A DNA stretch of 64,000 bases from Fuscovulum ytuae. Its GTDB lineage: Bacteria; Pseudomonadota; Alphaproteobacteria; Rhodobacterales; Rhodobacteraceae. Positions within the stretch are counted from its first letter, which is position 1, and every line of letters begins with the position of its first letter. A program made the translations under genes and the position numbers. The DNA is taken from the NCBI RefSeq assembly GCF_029953595.1, contig NZ_CP124535.1, positions 310,001-374,000 on the forward strand, given 5' to 3'. Below are positions 16,243 to 24,739 of this stretch, one piece after another. Below the pieces are notes generated by a model. The model did not search any database. It had not been told where the DNA came from and worked only from the letters and a program-made list of their open reading frames with translations.

Positions 16243-17472
16243 ATGAAGCGCTTTACTCTGGCTGCGGGGCTTCTGGCCTCTGTGGCCGTCCCTGTTGCCG
16301 CCCTTGCCACGGAATTGGAGGTCACGCATTGGTGGACCTCGGGCGGCGAAGCCGCTGCCGTGGCCGAACTTGCCAAGGCCTTCGATGCCTCTGGCGACAA
16401 GTGGATCGATGGTGCCATCGCAGGCGGCGGTGATACCGCGCGCCCGATCATGATCAGCCGCATCACGGGCGGCGATCCGATGGGGGCCACCCAGTTCAAC
16501 CATGGCCAGCAGGCGCTGGAACTGGTCGAGGCGGGCCTGATGCTCGACCTCACCGACGTGGCCGAGGCCGAGGGTTGGAAGGACAAGGTCTATCCGCCCT
16601 CGCTTCTGGACAGCTGCACCGTCGATGGCCGCATCTATTGCGCCCCGGTCAACATCCATTCGCCCGAATGGCTCTGGCTGTCGAACAAGGTCTATGAAGA
16701 GATCGGCATCCCCGTGCCGCAGAACTGGAACGAATTCGTGGCCAGCGCCCCGCAGGTTGAAGCGGCGGGCAAGATCCCGCTCGCTTTGGGCGGGCAGCCT
16801 TGGCAGTCGAACCTCGCCTTCGGGGCGCTGACCGTGGCTGTGGCGGGCCTCGATATCTGGAAACAGGTCAATATCGAAAAGAACATGGATGTGGCCGCAG
16901 GCCCGGAAATGGCCGCCGTTTTCACCGCCGCGGCGGATGCCCGCAAACTGGCGGCCAAATCCACCGTGCAGGACTGGAACCAGGCCACCAACCTTGTCAT
17001 CACCGATCAGGCCGCGGGTCAGATCATGGGCGACTGGGCGCAAGGCGAATTCCAAGTCGCGGGCGAGGTGGCGGGAACGGATTACACCTGCCTTCCGGGT
17101 CTTGGCCTGAATGCCTACCTCTCCACCGGGGGGGATGCCTTCTACTTCCCCAAACTGGACGATCCTGAAAAAGAGGCTGCGCAGAAACGCCTTGCAGCCC
17201 TGCTCGTCTCGCCCGAGGCGCAGGTGGCCTTCAACCTGAAGAAAGGCTCGCTGCCGATCCGGGGCGATGTCGATCTGGCGGCGGCGAATGACTGCATGAA
17301 AAAGGGCCTCGAAATCCTTGCGGGTGGCAACATCATGCCTTCGGGCGATCAGCTTTGGTCGCCAGACGTGCAAACGCAGCTGGGCGACCTTCAGGCCGAA
17401 TTCTGGAAATCCGACATGGCACCCGAAGAGGCCCATGCGAAATATGTCGATATCCTGAACTCGGGCCTCTGA
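16243..17472 (+). CDS. carbohydrate ABC transporter substrate-binding protein
   Basis: The 409-residue protein has a Sec signal peptide (MKRFTLAAGLLASVAVPVAALA) and a mature start ELEVTHWWTSGGEAAAVAELA typical of the MalE/glucose-type family 1 binding proteins. IYCAPVNIHSPEWLWLSNK and GDWAQGEFQ are further family landmarks. The ATG at 16243 follows GGGAGG. It is the first gene of a transporter operon continuing with two permeases and an ATPase. Downstream beta-mannosidase and beta-xylosidase genes suggest manno- or xylo-oligosaccharides as cargo; that is an inference. Confidence 0.9.
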   Translation: MKRFTLAAGLLASVAVPVAALATELEVTHWWTSGGEAAAVAELAKAFDASGDKWIDGAIAGGGDTARPIMISRITGGDPMGATQFNHGQQALELVEAGLMLDLTDVAEAEGWKDKVYPPSLLDSCTVDGRIYCAPVNIHSPEWLWLSNKVYEEIGIPVPQNWNEFVASAPQVEAAGKIPLALGGQPWQSNLAFGALTVAVAGLDIWKQVNIEKNMDVAAGPEMAAVFTAAADARKLAAKSTVQDWNQATNLVITDQAAGQIMGDWAQGEFQVAGEVAGTDYTCLPGLGLNAYLSTGGDAFYFPKLDDPEKEAAQKRLAALLVSPEAQVAFNLKKGSLPIRGDVDLAAANDCMKKGLEILAGGNIMPSGDQLWSPDVQTQLGDLQAEFWKSDMAPEEAHAKYVDILNSGL

Positions 17473-17490
17473 TCCCCGACCGATCGCGAA

Positions 17491-17517
17491 GGGTCGGCCC
17501 CTCAGGCCGACCCTTTT
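17491..17517 (+). terminator. hairpin with T run between binding protein and first permease
   Basis: A perfect 9-bp stem (17491-17499 with 17505-17513), a five-base loop and TTTT form an intrinsic-terminator-like structure 18 bases after the stop codon. It probably causes partial termination, so that binding protein is made in excess of the permeases. Confidence 0.75.
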
Positions 17518-17543
17518 CCATCCCCCGCTAGGCGAGACCGGAC

Positions 17544-18437
17544 ATGGCGACGAACCCGCGGCGCATGCGCCCCTTTCGCAACCTTTATGCCAAGATCGCG
17601 GCCCTGCCGATGATCCTGACGACGCTTGTCGTCTTTGTCGGCGGCACGCTCTGGACGGTGACCTATTCCTTCACGGATTCCAAACTTCTGCCCCGCACCA
17701 ATTTCGTGGGCCTCGATCAATATGAACGGCTCTGGAGCAATAGCCTCTGGCTCACCTCCATCCAGAATCTGATGATCTTCGGCGTGTTGTCGCTGGTCCT
17801 TACCATCGGGCTGGGCTTTCTTCTGGCCGTGCTGATGGATCAGAAAATCCGCTACGAAGACACCTTCCGCACCATCATGCTTTACCCTTTCGCGCTGTCC
17901 TTCATCGTGACGGGGCTGGTCTGGCAATGGGTGCTGAACCCCGATCTGGGGATACAGCATTTCGTGCGCGGGCTGGGCTTCACGGGCTTTGAATTCGACC
18001 CCCTCTCCAACCCCGATACCGTGCTTTACGGCCTTCTCATCGCTGGGCTTTGGCAGGGTACGGGCTTTGTCATGTGCATCATGCTCGCCGGTCTGCGCGG
18101 CATCGATGAAGATATCTGGAAGGCCGCCCGCGTCGACGGCATCCCCCGCTGGAAGACCTATGTCTTCGTCGTCATCCCGATGATGCGCCCCGTCTTCATC
18201 ACGGTCCTGGTGATCGTCGCCTCTGGCATCATCAAGCTTTACGATCTGGTCGTGGCGCAAACCTCAGGCGGCCCCGGCACGGCCAGCCAAGTGCCGGCCA
18301 TGTATGTCTACCGCTACATGTTCACCGCGCAGAACCTTGGCCAAGGCTTTGCCGCCTCGACGATGATGCTTCTGTCCGTGCTGATCGTGCTGATCCCATG
18401 GGCCTATCTGGAATTCGGGGGCAAGAAACATGGCTGA
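17544..18437 (+). CDS. sugar ABC transporter permease (MalF/UgpA type)
   Basis: The 297-residue protein has about six membrane segments. The EAA loop that docks to the ATPase is DIWKAARVDGIPRWKTYVFV near residues 190-210. It forms a heterodimeric channel with the next gene product, which overlaps it by 8 bases. Confidence 0.9.
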   Translation: MATNPRRMRPFRNLYAKIAALPMILTTLVVFVGGTLWTVTYSFTDSKLLPRTNFVGLDQYERLWSNSLWLTSIQNLMIFGVLSLVLTIGLGFLLAVLMDQKIRYEDTFRTIMLYPFALSFIVTGLVWQWVLNPDLGIQHFVRGLGFTGFEFDPLSNPDTVLYGLLIAGLWQGTGFVMCIMLAGLRGIDEDIWKAARVDGIPRWKTYVFVVIPMMRPVFITVLVIVASGIIKLYDLVVAQTSGGPGTASQVPAMYVYRYMFTAQNLGQGFAASTMMLLSVLIVLIPWAYLEFGGKKHG

Positions 18438-19353
18438 CATCGCCGTCAATCCCACGGCGCGCATCGACGCCGCCTCTGGCCCGCGCGGGGCAAAGCCCCG
18501 TCGCCGCCTCTCGCCCGGCAATATCATGCTGTACGGCACGCTGATCGTGGTGGCGATGTACTATCTCCTGCCGCTTTGGGTCATGGTCATGACCTCGGTC
18601 AAGGGGATGCCCGAGATCCGCATGGGCAACATCTTCGCCCCCCCGGTCGAGGTGACCTTCCAGCCTTGGGTCAAGGCCTGGGCCGAGGCCTGCACAGGCC
18701 TCAATTGCGATGGCCTTTCGCGCGGGTTCTGGAATTCGGTCCAGATCCTGATTCCCTCCGTCATCCTGTCCATCGCGGTGGCCTCGGTGAACGGCTACGC
18801 ACTGGTCAACTGGCGCTTCAAGGGATCGGATGTATTCTTCACCATCCTCATTTTCGGCAGCTTCATTCCCTATCAGATCATGCTTTACCCGATCGTGATC
18901 CTGCTGCGCGAAATGGGGCTTTACGGCACGCTCTGGGGCCTCGTCCTTGTCCATACGATCTTTGGCATGCCGATCCTGACGCTTCTCTTCCGCAATTACT
19001 TTTCCTCGCTGCCGGAAGAGTTGTTCAAGGCGGCACGGGTCGATGGTGCGGGCTTTTGGGGCATCTATTTCCGCATCATGCTGCCCATGTCACTACCCAT
19101 CTTCGTGGTCGCGATGATCCTGCAAGTCACGGGTATCTGGAACGATTTCCTTTTCGGCGTCGTCTATACCAAGCCCGAACTTTACCCGATGACGGTGCAA
19201 CTGAATAACATCGTCAACTCGGTTCAGGGGGTGAAGGAATATAACGTCAACATGGCGGCCACCCTGCTGACCGGCCTTGTTCCCCTGATCGTCTATTTCC
19301 TCTCTGGCAAGCTGTTCGTGCGCGGCATCGCGGCGGGCGCGGTAAAGGGCTGA
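18430..19353 (+). CDS. sugar ABC transporter permease (MalG/UgpE type)
   Basis: The 307-residue protein has six predicted membrane segments and the EAA loop ELFKAARVDGAGFWGIYFR near residues 197-216. Its start lies inside the end of the preceding permease gene, an overlap of 8 bases, which implies translational coupling. It completes the transport channel. Confidence 0.9.
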   Translation: MADIAVNPTARIDAASGPRGAKPRRRLSPGNIMLYGTLIVVAMYYLLPLWVMVMTSVKGMPEIRMGNIFAPPVEVTFQPWVKAWAEACTGLNCDGLSRGFWNSVQILIPSVILSIAVASVNGYALVNWRFKGSDVFFTILIFGSFIPYQIMLYPIVILLREMGLYGTLWGLVLVHTIFGMPILTLLFRNYFSSLPEELFKAARVDGAGFWGIYFRIMLPMSLPIFVVAMILQVTGIWNDFLFGVVYTKPELYPMTVQLNNIVNSVQGVKEYNVNMAATLLTGLVPLIVYFLSGKLFVRGIAAGAVKG

Positions 19354-19356
19354 TCC

Positions 19357-20436
19357 ATGCAGCATTCGATCTCTGTCAGGGACCTGACCCTGAATTTCGG
19401 TGCGGTCTCTGTCCTCAAGACCCTGAACCTCGACGTGGCAGAAGGGGAATTCGTCGTCCTTCTCGGCCCCTCGGGCTGCGGGAAATCCACGCTGCTCAAT
19501 TGCCTTGCAGGGCTTCTCGACATCACCGATGGTCAAATCTGGATCAAGGGCCGCAATGTGACCTGGGCCGAACCTTCGGAACGCGGCATCGGCATGGTGT
19601 TTCAATCCTACGCCCTCTATCCCCAGATGACGGTGCGCGGGAACCTGTCCTTCGGCCTGAAAAACGCCCGCATGCCCAAGGATGAAATCGACCGCCGCGT
19701 CGCCCGCGCCGCCGAAATCCTGCAGATCGGCCCCCTCTTGGATCGCAAGCCCGCCGCCCTGTCAGGCGGCCAACGCCAGCGCGTCGCCATCGGCCGCGCC
19801 CTTGTGCGGGATGTGGATGTCTTCCTCTTCGACGAGCCGCTTTCCAATCTTGACGCCAAGCTCCGCTCTGAATTGCGGGTAGAGATCAAGCGCCTCCATG
19901 CCCGCCTCGGCAACACCATGGTCTACGTCACCCATGACCAGATCGAGGCGCTGACGCTGGCCGACCGCATCGCCGTCATGCGCGGCGGGATCATCCAGCA
20001 ACTCGACGCGCCGCAGACCATCTACAACAAACCCGCGAACCTCTTTGTCGCGGGCTTCATTGGCAGCCCTTCGATGAACTTCCTCCATGGGGCGGTCACC
20101 GATCAGGGCCGCGCCTTTGCCGTGGCAGGGGCCAAACTGGACCTGTCCGGCTATGACGGTGGCAGTCCCGTGGCGATGGACAAGGCCATCCTCGGCCTGC
20201 GCCCCGAACATATCACCATCGCAGCCGACCCCGAACCCGGCCAATCCATCCCCGCGACCGTGGAAATCGACGAACCGATGGGCGCCGATAGCCTTGTCTG
20301 GCTGACCACGGGCGGCGCGCAACTGTCCGTTCGCGTCCCCGTTGAACGCAGGCTTGCCCCCGGCACGCAGGTGCATCTGCGCGTGGATATCACCAAGGCC
20401 TCGCTTTTCGACGCCCAGACAGAGCAGCGGATCTAA
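19357..20436 (+). CDS. sugar ABC transporter ATP-binding protein (UgpC/MsmK type)
   Basis: The 359-residue protein has a Walker A (GPSGCGKST, about residues 37-45), signature LSGGQRQRVAIGRAL, Walker B VFLFDEP, and switch histidine VTHDQ. A C-terminal OB-fold TOBE domain follows from about 235 on (LGLRPEHITIA). It energises import by the two upstream permeases. It lies three bases after the second permease gene and three bases before the glycosidase. Confidence 0.93.
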   Translation: MQHSISVRDLTLNFGAVSVLKTLNLDVAEGEFVVLLGPSGCGKSTLLNCLAGLLDITDGQIWIKGRNVTWAEPSERGIGMVFQSYALYPQMTVRGNLSFGLKNARMPKDEIDRRVARAAEILQIGPLLDRKPAALSGGQRQRVAIGRALVRDVDVFLFDEPLSNLDAKLRSELRVEIKRLHARLGNTMVYVTHDQIEALTLADRIAVMRGGIIQQLDAPQTIYNKPANLFVAGFIGSPSMNFLHGAVTDQGRAFAVAGAKLDLSGYDGGSPVAMDKAILGLRPEHITIAADPEPGQSIPATVEIDEPMGADSLVWLTTGGAQLSVRVPVERRLAPGTQVHLRVDITKASLFDAQTEQRI

Positions 20437-20439
20437 CCC

Positions 20440-22839
20440 ATGCAAGACCTTGGCGGCATCTGGACCCTTGCGGATCGGCAGGGAGAATATCAGGTGGCCT
20501 TCCCCATCCCCGGCGACGGGATCACCGCGCTGCATGGGGCAGGGGCCATCCCCGATCCCTATTGGGGGCGCAACGAATACGACCTGCGCTGGATCTGCGA
20601 CCGCGACTGGATCGCCACCCGCCGCTTCACCCATGACGGCACGCCGTCCGATCTGGTGATCGAAGGGCTGGACACAGTGGCCGAGGTGCGGCTGAACGGG
20701 GCCCTCATCCTGTCGGCGGCCAATGCCTTCCGCCGCTGGCGCGTCGAGGCGTCGGCCCATCTGCGGCAGGGCGAGAACGCGCTTTCCATCACCTTCCGCT
20801 CTGCCATCGCCGAAGGGGCGGCGCGTCAGGCCGCACTTCCCTTCTTTGTGCCGTGGCACGCAGGCAATTGCCCCCTCCCCAACGGCAATATGCTGCGCAA
20901 ACCGCAATGCGATTTCGGCTGGGATTGGAACATCGCGCTGGCCCCTTTCGGCATCTGGGGCGGCATCAGGCTAGAGCCGCAGGCAAGCCGCATCGACGAT
21001 CTGATCGTCACGCAAACCCATAGGGATAACGCCGCCGAGGTGGCGGTCGAAATCCACGCCACAGCCGCTCCCGACGGCACCGAAGTCACCGCCACCCTTT
21101 GCGGCATCACCGCGACCGCGCCCCTGCATCACGGCACCGCGCGTCTGACGCTCTCCATCGAAAACCCCGTCCTCTGGTGGCCCGCAGGCTGGGGCGAACA
21201 GGCGCTGCATGACCTGACCGTGACCATGGGCACGGCAAGCGCCACCCGCCGCATCGGCCTGCGCGATCTGGCGCTCGTCTCCGAACCCGATGCCGCCGGG
21301 CGGTCCTTCGGCTTTCGCGTCAACGGGCAACCCATTTTTGCCCGTGGCGCGAATTGGATCCCCGCCGATGCCCTGCATGGCCGCATCACCCGCGATGCCA
21401 CCCGCGACCTGCTGCAATCGGCCATCGATGCCAATATGAACATGATCCGCATTTGGGGCGGCGGGCGCTATGAACCCAACTGGTTCTACGACCTCTGCGA
21501 TGAGATGGGCCTGATGGTCTGGCAGGATTTCATGTTCGCCTGCAACCTCTACCCCTCCACCCCCGATTTCCTGCAAGAGATTGCGGCCGAGGTGCGCGAT
21601 GTGGTGGCCCGCCTCAATCACCATGCCTGCATCGCGCTGTGGTGCGGCGACAATGAACTGATCGGCGCGCTGGGCTGGTTCGATGTCTCACGGCAAGACC
21701 GCGACCGGTATCTCGTCAGCTATGATCGCCTGAACCGCACCGTCGAAACCGCCCTCCACGCCGTTCTGCCGGGCGCGAATTGGTGGCCCTCTTCGCCCTC
21801 GCCGGGGGCGCTGGCCTTTGGCGATGCTTGGCATGATGACAGTTCGGGCGACATGCATTTCTGGTCCGTCTGGCACGAAGGGCGCGATTTCGACCATTAC
21901 CGCGACATCCGTCCCCGCTTCTGTTCCGAATTCGGCTTTCAATCTTATCCATCGATGGATGTGATCCGCCGCTTCGCCGCGCCGCAGGATTTCAACATCG
22001 CCGCCCCGGTGATGGAAAGCCACCAAAAGAACGCAGGCGGCAATGCCCGCATCGCGGAAACCATGTTCCGCTATTTTCGTTTTCCGGTGGATTTCCCGAA
22101 TTTCGTCTACCTCTCGCAAGTCCAGCAGGGCCTAGCGATCAAGACCGCCGTCACCCAATGGCGCAGCCTGAAACCGCATTGCATGGGCACGCTTTACTGG
22201 CAACTCAACGACACATGGCCCGTCTGTTCCTGGTCCTCGCTCGATCATGGTGGCGGCTGGAAACTGCTGCACCACATGGCCCGGCGCTTCTATGAGGCCG
22301 TGACCGTGGTCTGCGTCCCCGATGGCGCGGATTTCGTCCTCAAAGCCATAAACGACCACCGCGCCCCCGCCGATCTGCGGATCGAGGCATGGGCCGTCGC
22401 CATGAACGGCACCTCTCGCCGCCTTGCCACCGCCGACCTGACCGCCGCCCCCGACCGCGCGGTTCCCGCGATCCGCCTGCCAGCCGCCGACATCGCGCCG
22501 GATGAAATCCTCTCCTTCATCTGGGACGGCGCGGCAACAGGCCATGACATCCACGCTCCCCTGCCATGGAAGGCCTATGACCTTCTCCCCTCCGGCACCG
22601 AGATGTCGGTGACACAGGACGGGGACCGCTGGCGCATCACGCTCACCTCTCGCAGCCTCGCGCCCTTCACGGCGGTCGAGGCCGATATTCCGGGCCGCTT
22701 TTCGAACAACGCCGTGACGTTGATCCCCTGCATCCCCGTCACCCTGATCTTCACCCCACAAGAGGCCGGGGCCACGCCCCGCTTCACCCTGCGCGATCTC
22801 CATTCGGCGACCTATGGGCCGCCCAACCAAGGAGCCTGA
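20440..22839 (+). CDS. glycoside hydrolase family 2 beta-mannosidase
   Basis: The 799-residue protein has the GH2 beta-mannosidase architecture: N-terminal sugar-binding jelly roll, immunoglobulin-like domain, then a TIM barrel. The acid/base glutamate is E406 in LWCGDNEL and the nucleophile is E497 in FCSEFGF. MIRIWGGGRYEPNWFYDLCDEMG and CMGTLYWQLNDTWPVCSWSS are characteristic of beta-mannosidases. There is no signal peptide, so it hydrolyses imported oligosaccharides in the cytoplasm. It lies directly after the transporter ATPase gene. Exact linkage and sugar preference cannot be fixed from sequence. Confidence 0.9.
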   Translation: MQDLGGIWTLADRQGEYQVAFPIPGDGITALHGAGAIPDPYWGRNEYDLRWICDRDWIATRRFTHDGTPSDLVIEGLDTVAEVRLNGALILSAANAFRRWRVEASAHLRQGENALSITFRSAIAEGAARQAALPFFVPWHAGNCPLPNGNMLRKPQCDFGWDWNIALAPFGIWGGIRLEPQASRIDDLIVTQTHRDNAAEVAVEIHATAAPDGTEVTATLCGITATAPLHHGTARLTLSIENPVLWWPAGWGEQALHDLTVTMGTASATRRIGLRDLALVSEPDAAGRSFGFRVNGQPIFARGANWIPADALHGRITRDATRDLLQSAIDANMNMIRIWGGGRYEPNWFYDLCDEMGLMVWQDFMFACNLYPSTPDFLQEIAAEVRDVVARLNHHACIALWCGDNELIGALGWFDVSRQDRDRYLVSYDRLNRTVETALHAVLPGANWWPSSPSPGALAFGDAWHDDSSGDMHFWSVWHEGRDFDHYRDIRPRFCSEFGFQSYPSMDVIRRFAAPQDFNIAAPVMESHQKNAGGNARIAETMFRYFRFPVDFPNFVYLSQVQQGLAIKTAVTQWRSLKPHCMGTLYWQLNDTWPVCSWSSLDHGGGWKLLHHMARRFYEAVTVVCVPDGADFVLKAINDHRAPADLRIEAWAVAMNGTSRRLATADLTAAPDRAVPAIRLPAADIAPDEILSFIWDGAATGHDIHAPLPWKAYDLLPSGTEMSVTQDGDRWRITLTSRSLAPFTAVEADIPGRFSNNAVTLIPCIPVTLIFTPQEAGATPRFTLRDLHSATYGPPNQGA

Positions 22840-22840
22840 A

Positions 22841-23590
22841 ATGTTTTCCTATCAGCTTTATTCCTCCCGGAACTTCCCGCCGCTTGATGCCACGCTCGCC
22901 ATGCTGGCTGCCGCTGGCTATGGGGCGGTCGAAGGCTTCGGTGCGCTTTATGCCGATGCGGCCTCGGTCGATGCCCTCGCCGCTGGCCTTGCCAAGACAG
23001 GGCTGAAGATGCCCACCGCGCATTTCGGGCTGGAACAGTTGGAAACCGATCCCGATGGTTGCATCGCCATCGCCGGCCGTCTTGGCGTCGAACGGGTCTA
23101 TTGCCCATGGGTCCATCCCGACCTGCGTCCCACCACCGCGCAAGGCTGGCACGATTTCGGCGCGCGGGTGGAACGGGCAGGGGCCCCGATCCGCGCCGCA
23201 GGTCTGGGCTATGGCTGGCACAACCATGATTTCGAATTCGTGGCCCTGCCCGATGGCACGATCCCGATGACGGCCTTGCTCAAGGGCGGCCCCACGCTCG
23301 AATGGGAAATGGACGTGGCTTGGGTGATCAAGGGCAAGGCCGACCCCGCCGCATGGATCGCCGCCGAAGGCCCCCGCATCACATCGGCCCATGTCAAAGA
23401 CATCGCCCCCGCAGGCCAGAACACGGATGAAGACGGCTGGGCCGATGTCGGCCATGGCACCGTCGATTGGCCCAATCTGATGGCCGCCCTGCGCGCGGCT
23501 GGCGTGGCGCATTTCATCATCGAACATGACAATCCATCCGACCATGCGCGTTTTGCACAGCGCTCGCTCGCTTCCGTGAAAGGGTTCTGA
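22841..23590 (+). CDS. sugar phosphate isomerase/epimerase-like TIM-barrel protein
   Basis: The 249-residue protein is a second AP-endonuclease-2-like TIM barrel, shorter than the one at 13762. Candidate metal ligands are in YGWHNHDFEF, LEWEMDVAWV, SAHVKDIAP and FIIEHDNP. The start at 22841 follows an AAGGAG ribosome site and directly abuts the mannosidase stop. It is followed after three bases by a Gfo/Idh gene, repeating the pairing seen in the leftward arm. Confidence 0.86.
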   Translation: MFSYQLYSSRNFPPLDATLAMLAAAGYGAVEGFGALYADAASVDALAAGLAKTGLKMPTAHFGLEQLETDPDGCIAIAGRLGVERVYCPWVHPDLRPTTAQGWHDFGARVERAGAPIRAAGLGYGWHNHDFEFVALPDGTIPMTALLKGGPTLEWEMDVAWVIKGKADPAAWIAAEGPRITSAHVKDIAPAGQNTDEDGWADVGHGTVDWPNLMAALRAAGVAHFIIEHDNPSDHARFAQRSLASVKGF

Positions 23591-23593
23591 ACC

Positions 23594-24727
23594 ATGGCCA
23601 CTCTTGGCATCGGCATCATCGGCTGCGGCAATATCTCGGCGGCCTATCTGCGGCTTGCCCCCGCTTTCAAGGGGCTTCAGGTGCGCGCCGTGGCCGACAT
23701 GAACATGGCCGCCGCCACCGCGCGGGCGGCCGAGTTCGGCACAAAGGCGCAGTCGGTCGATGACCTGCTGGCCAATCAGAATATCGACGTGGTGATCAAC
23801 CTGACGATCCCTGACGCCCATTTCGGCGTGTCCAAGGCGATCTTGCAGGCGGGCAAGCATGTCTATTCCGAAAAACCCCTGACCCTGTCGCTGGAAGACG
23901 GCCTTTCCCTGCGCGATCTGGCCAAGGCGAAGGGGTTGTCGGTCGGCTGCGCCCCCGACACCTTCCTTGGCGGCGCGCATCAGATGGCCCGCGCCCTGAT
24001 TGACGAAGGCCGCATTGGCACCGTCACCGCGGGTGGCGCGGCGGTCCTTGGGCATGGGATGGAACATTGGCACCCCAATCCCGATTTCTTCTTCCTGCCC
24101 GGAGGCGGCCCGATGCTCGACATGGGCCCTTATTACATCGCCAATCTCATCAACCTGATCGGCCCGGTAAAACGCGTCGCCGCCCTCACCTCAGCCGCCA
24201 CCGCCACGCGCACCATCTCCTCCGAACCCCGAAAGGGCGAGGTGATCCCCGTCAAGACCCCGACCAACATCCACGCCCTTCTGGAATTCGCCAATGGCGC
24301 GACGATCAACCTGTCCACCAGCTGGGATGTCTGGCACCACAAGCGCGTGAACATGGAACTCTACGGCACCGAAGGCACCATCTACCTTCCCGACCCGAAC
24401 TTCTTCGGCGGCAAGGTGGAAGTGGCAGGCCGCGACGGCGCGCTGGCCGAGGTGCCGCTCTGGGATCATCCCCTCGCGCGCAACAACCAAGATCACCCCG
24501 CCATGGGTCCGCACGCCAATTGGCGCACGGCGGGCCTTGCCGACATGGCGCAAGCGATCCTGTCCGGCCGCGATGCCCGCTGCTCCATCGACCGCGCCCT
24601 GCACGGGGTCGAGGTGATGACCGCCTGCCTGAAATCCGGCGCGGAAGGCAGCTTTGTCACCATGCAGACCACCTGCACCCGTCCCGCAGCCTTGGGGATC
24701 GCCGAGGCACAGGCCCTTATGGCGTAA
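23594..24727 (+). CDS. Gfo/Idh/MocA-family NAD(P)-dependent oxidoreductase
   Basis: The 377-residue protein has the Rossmann loop GIGIIGCGNISAAYLRLA, the family motif YSEKPLTLSLEDG near residue 92, and a C-terminal domain with GGPMLDMGPYYIANLINL. It probably oxidises a sugar intermediate together with the preceding TIM-barrel protein. It belongs to the rightward operon. Confidence 0.88.
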   Translation: MATLGIGIIGCGNISAAYLRLAPAFKGLQVRAVADMNMAAATARAAEFGTKAQSVDDLLANQNIDVVINLTIPDAHFGVSKAILQAGKHVYSEKPLTLSLEDGLSLRDLAKAKGLSVGCAPDTFLGGAHQMARALIDEGRIGTVTAGGAAVLGHGMEHWHPNPDFFFLPGGGPMLDMGPYYIANLINLIGPVKRVAALTSAATATRTISSEPRKGEVIPVKTPTNIHALLEFANGATINLSTSWDVWHHKRVNMELYGTEGTIYLPDPNFFGGKVEVAGRDGALAEVPLWDHPLARNNQDHPAMGPHANWRTAGLADMAQAILSGRDARCSIDRALHGVEVMTACLKSGAEGSFVTMQTTCTRPAALGIAEAQALMA

Positions 24728-24739
24728 AGCGCGGCTTCG

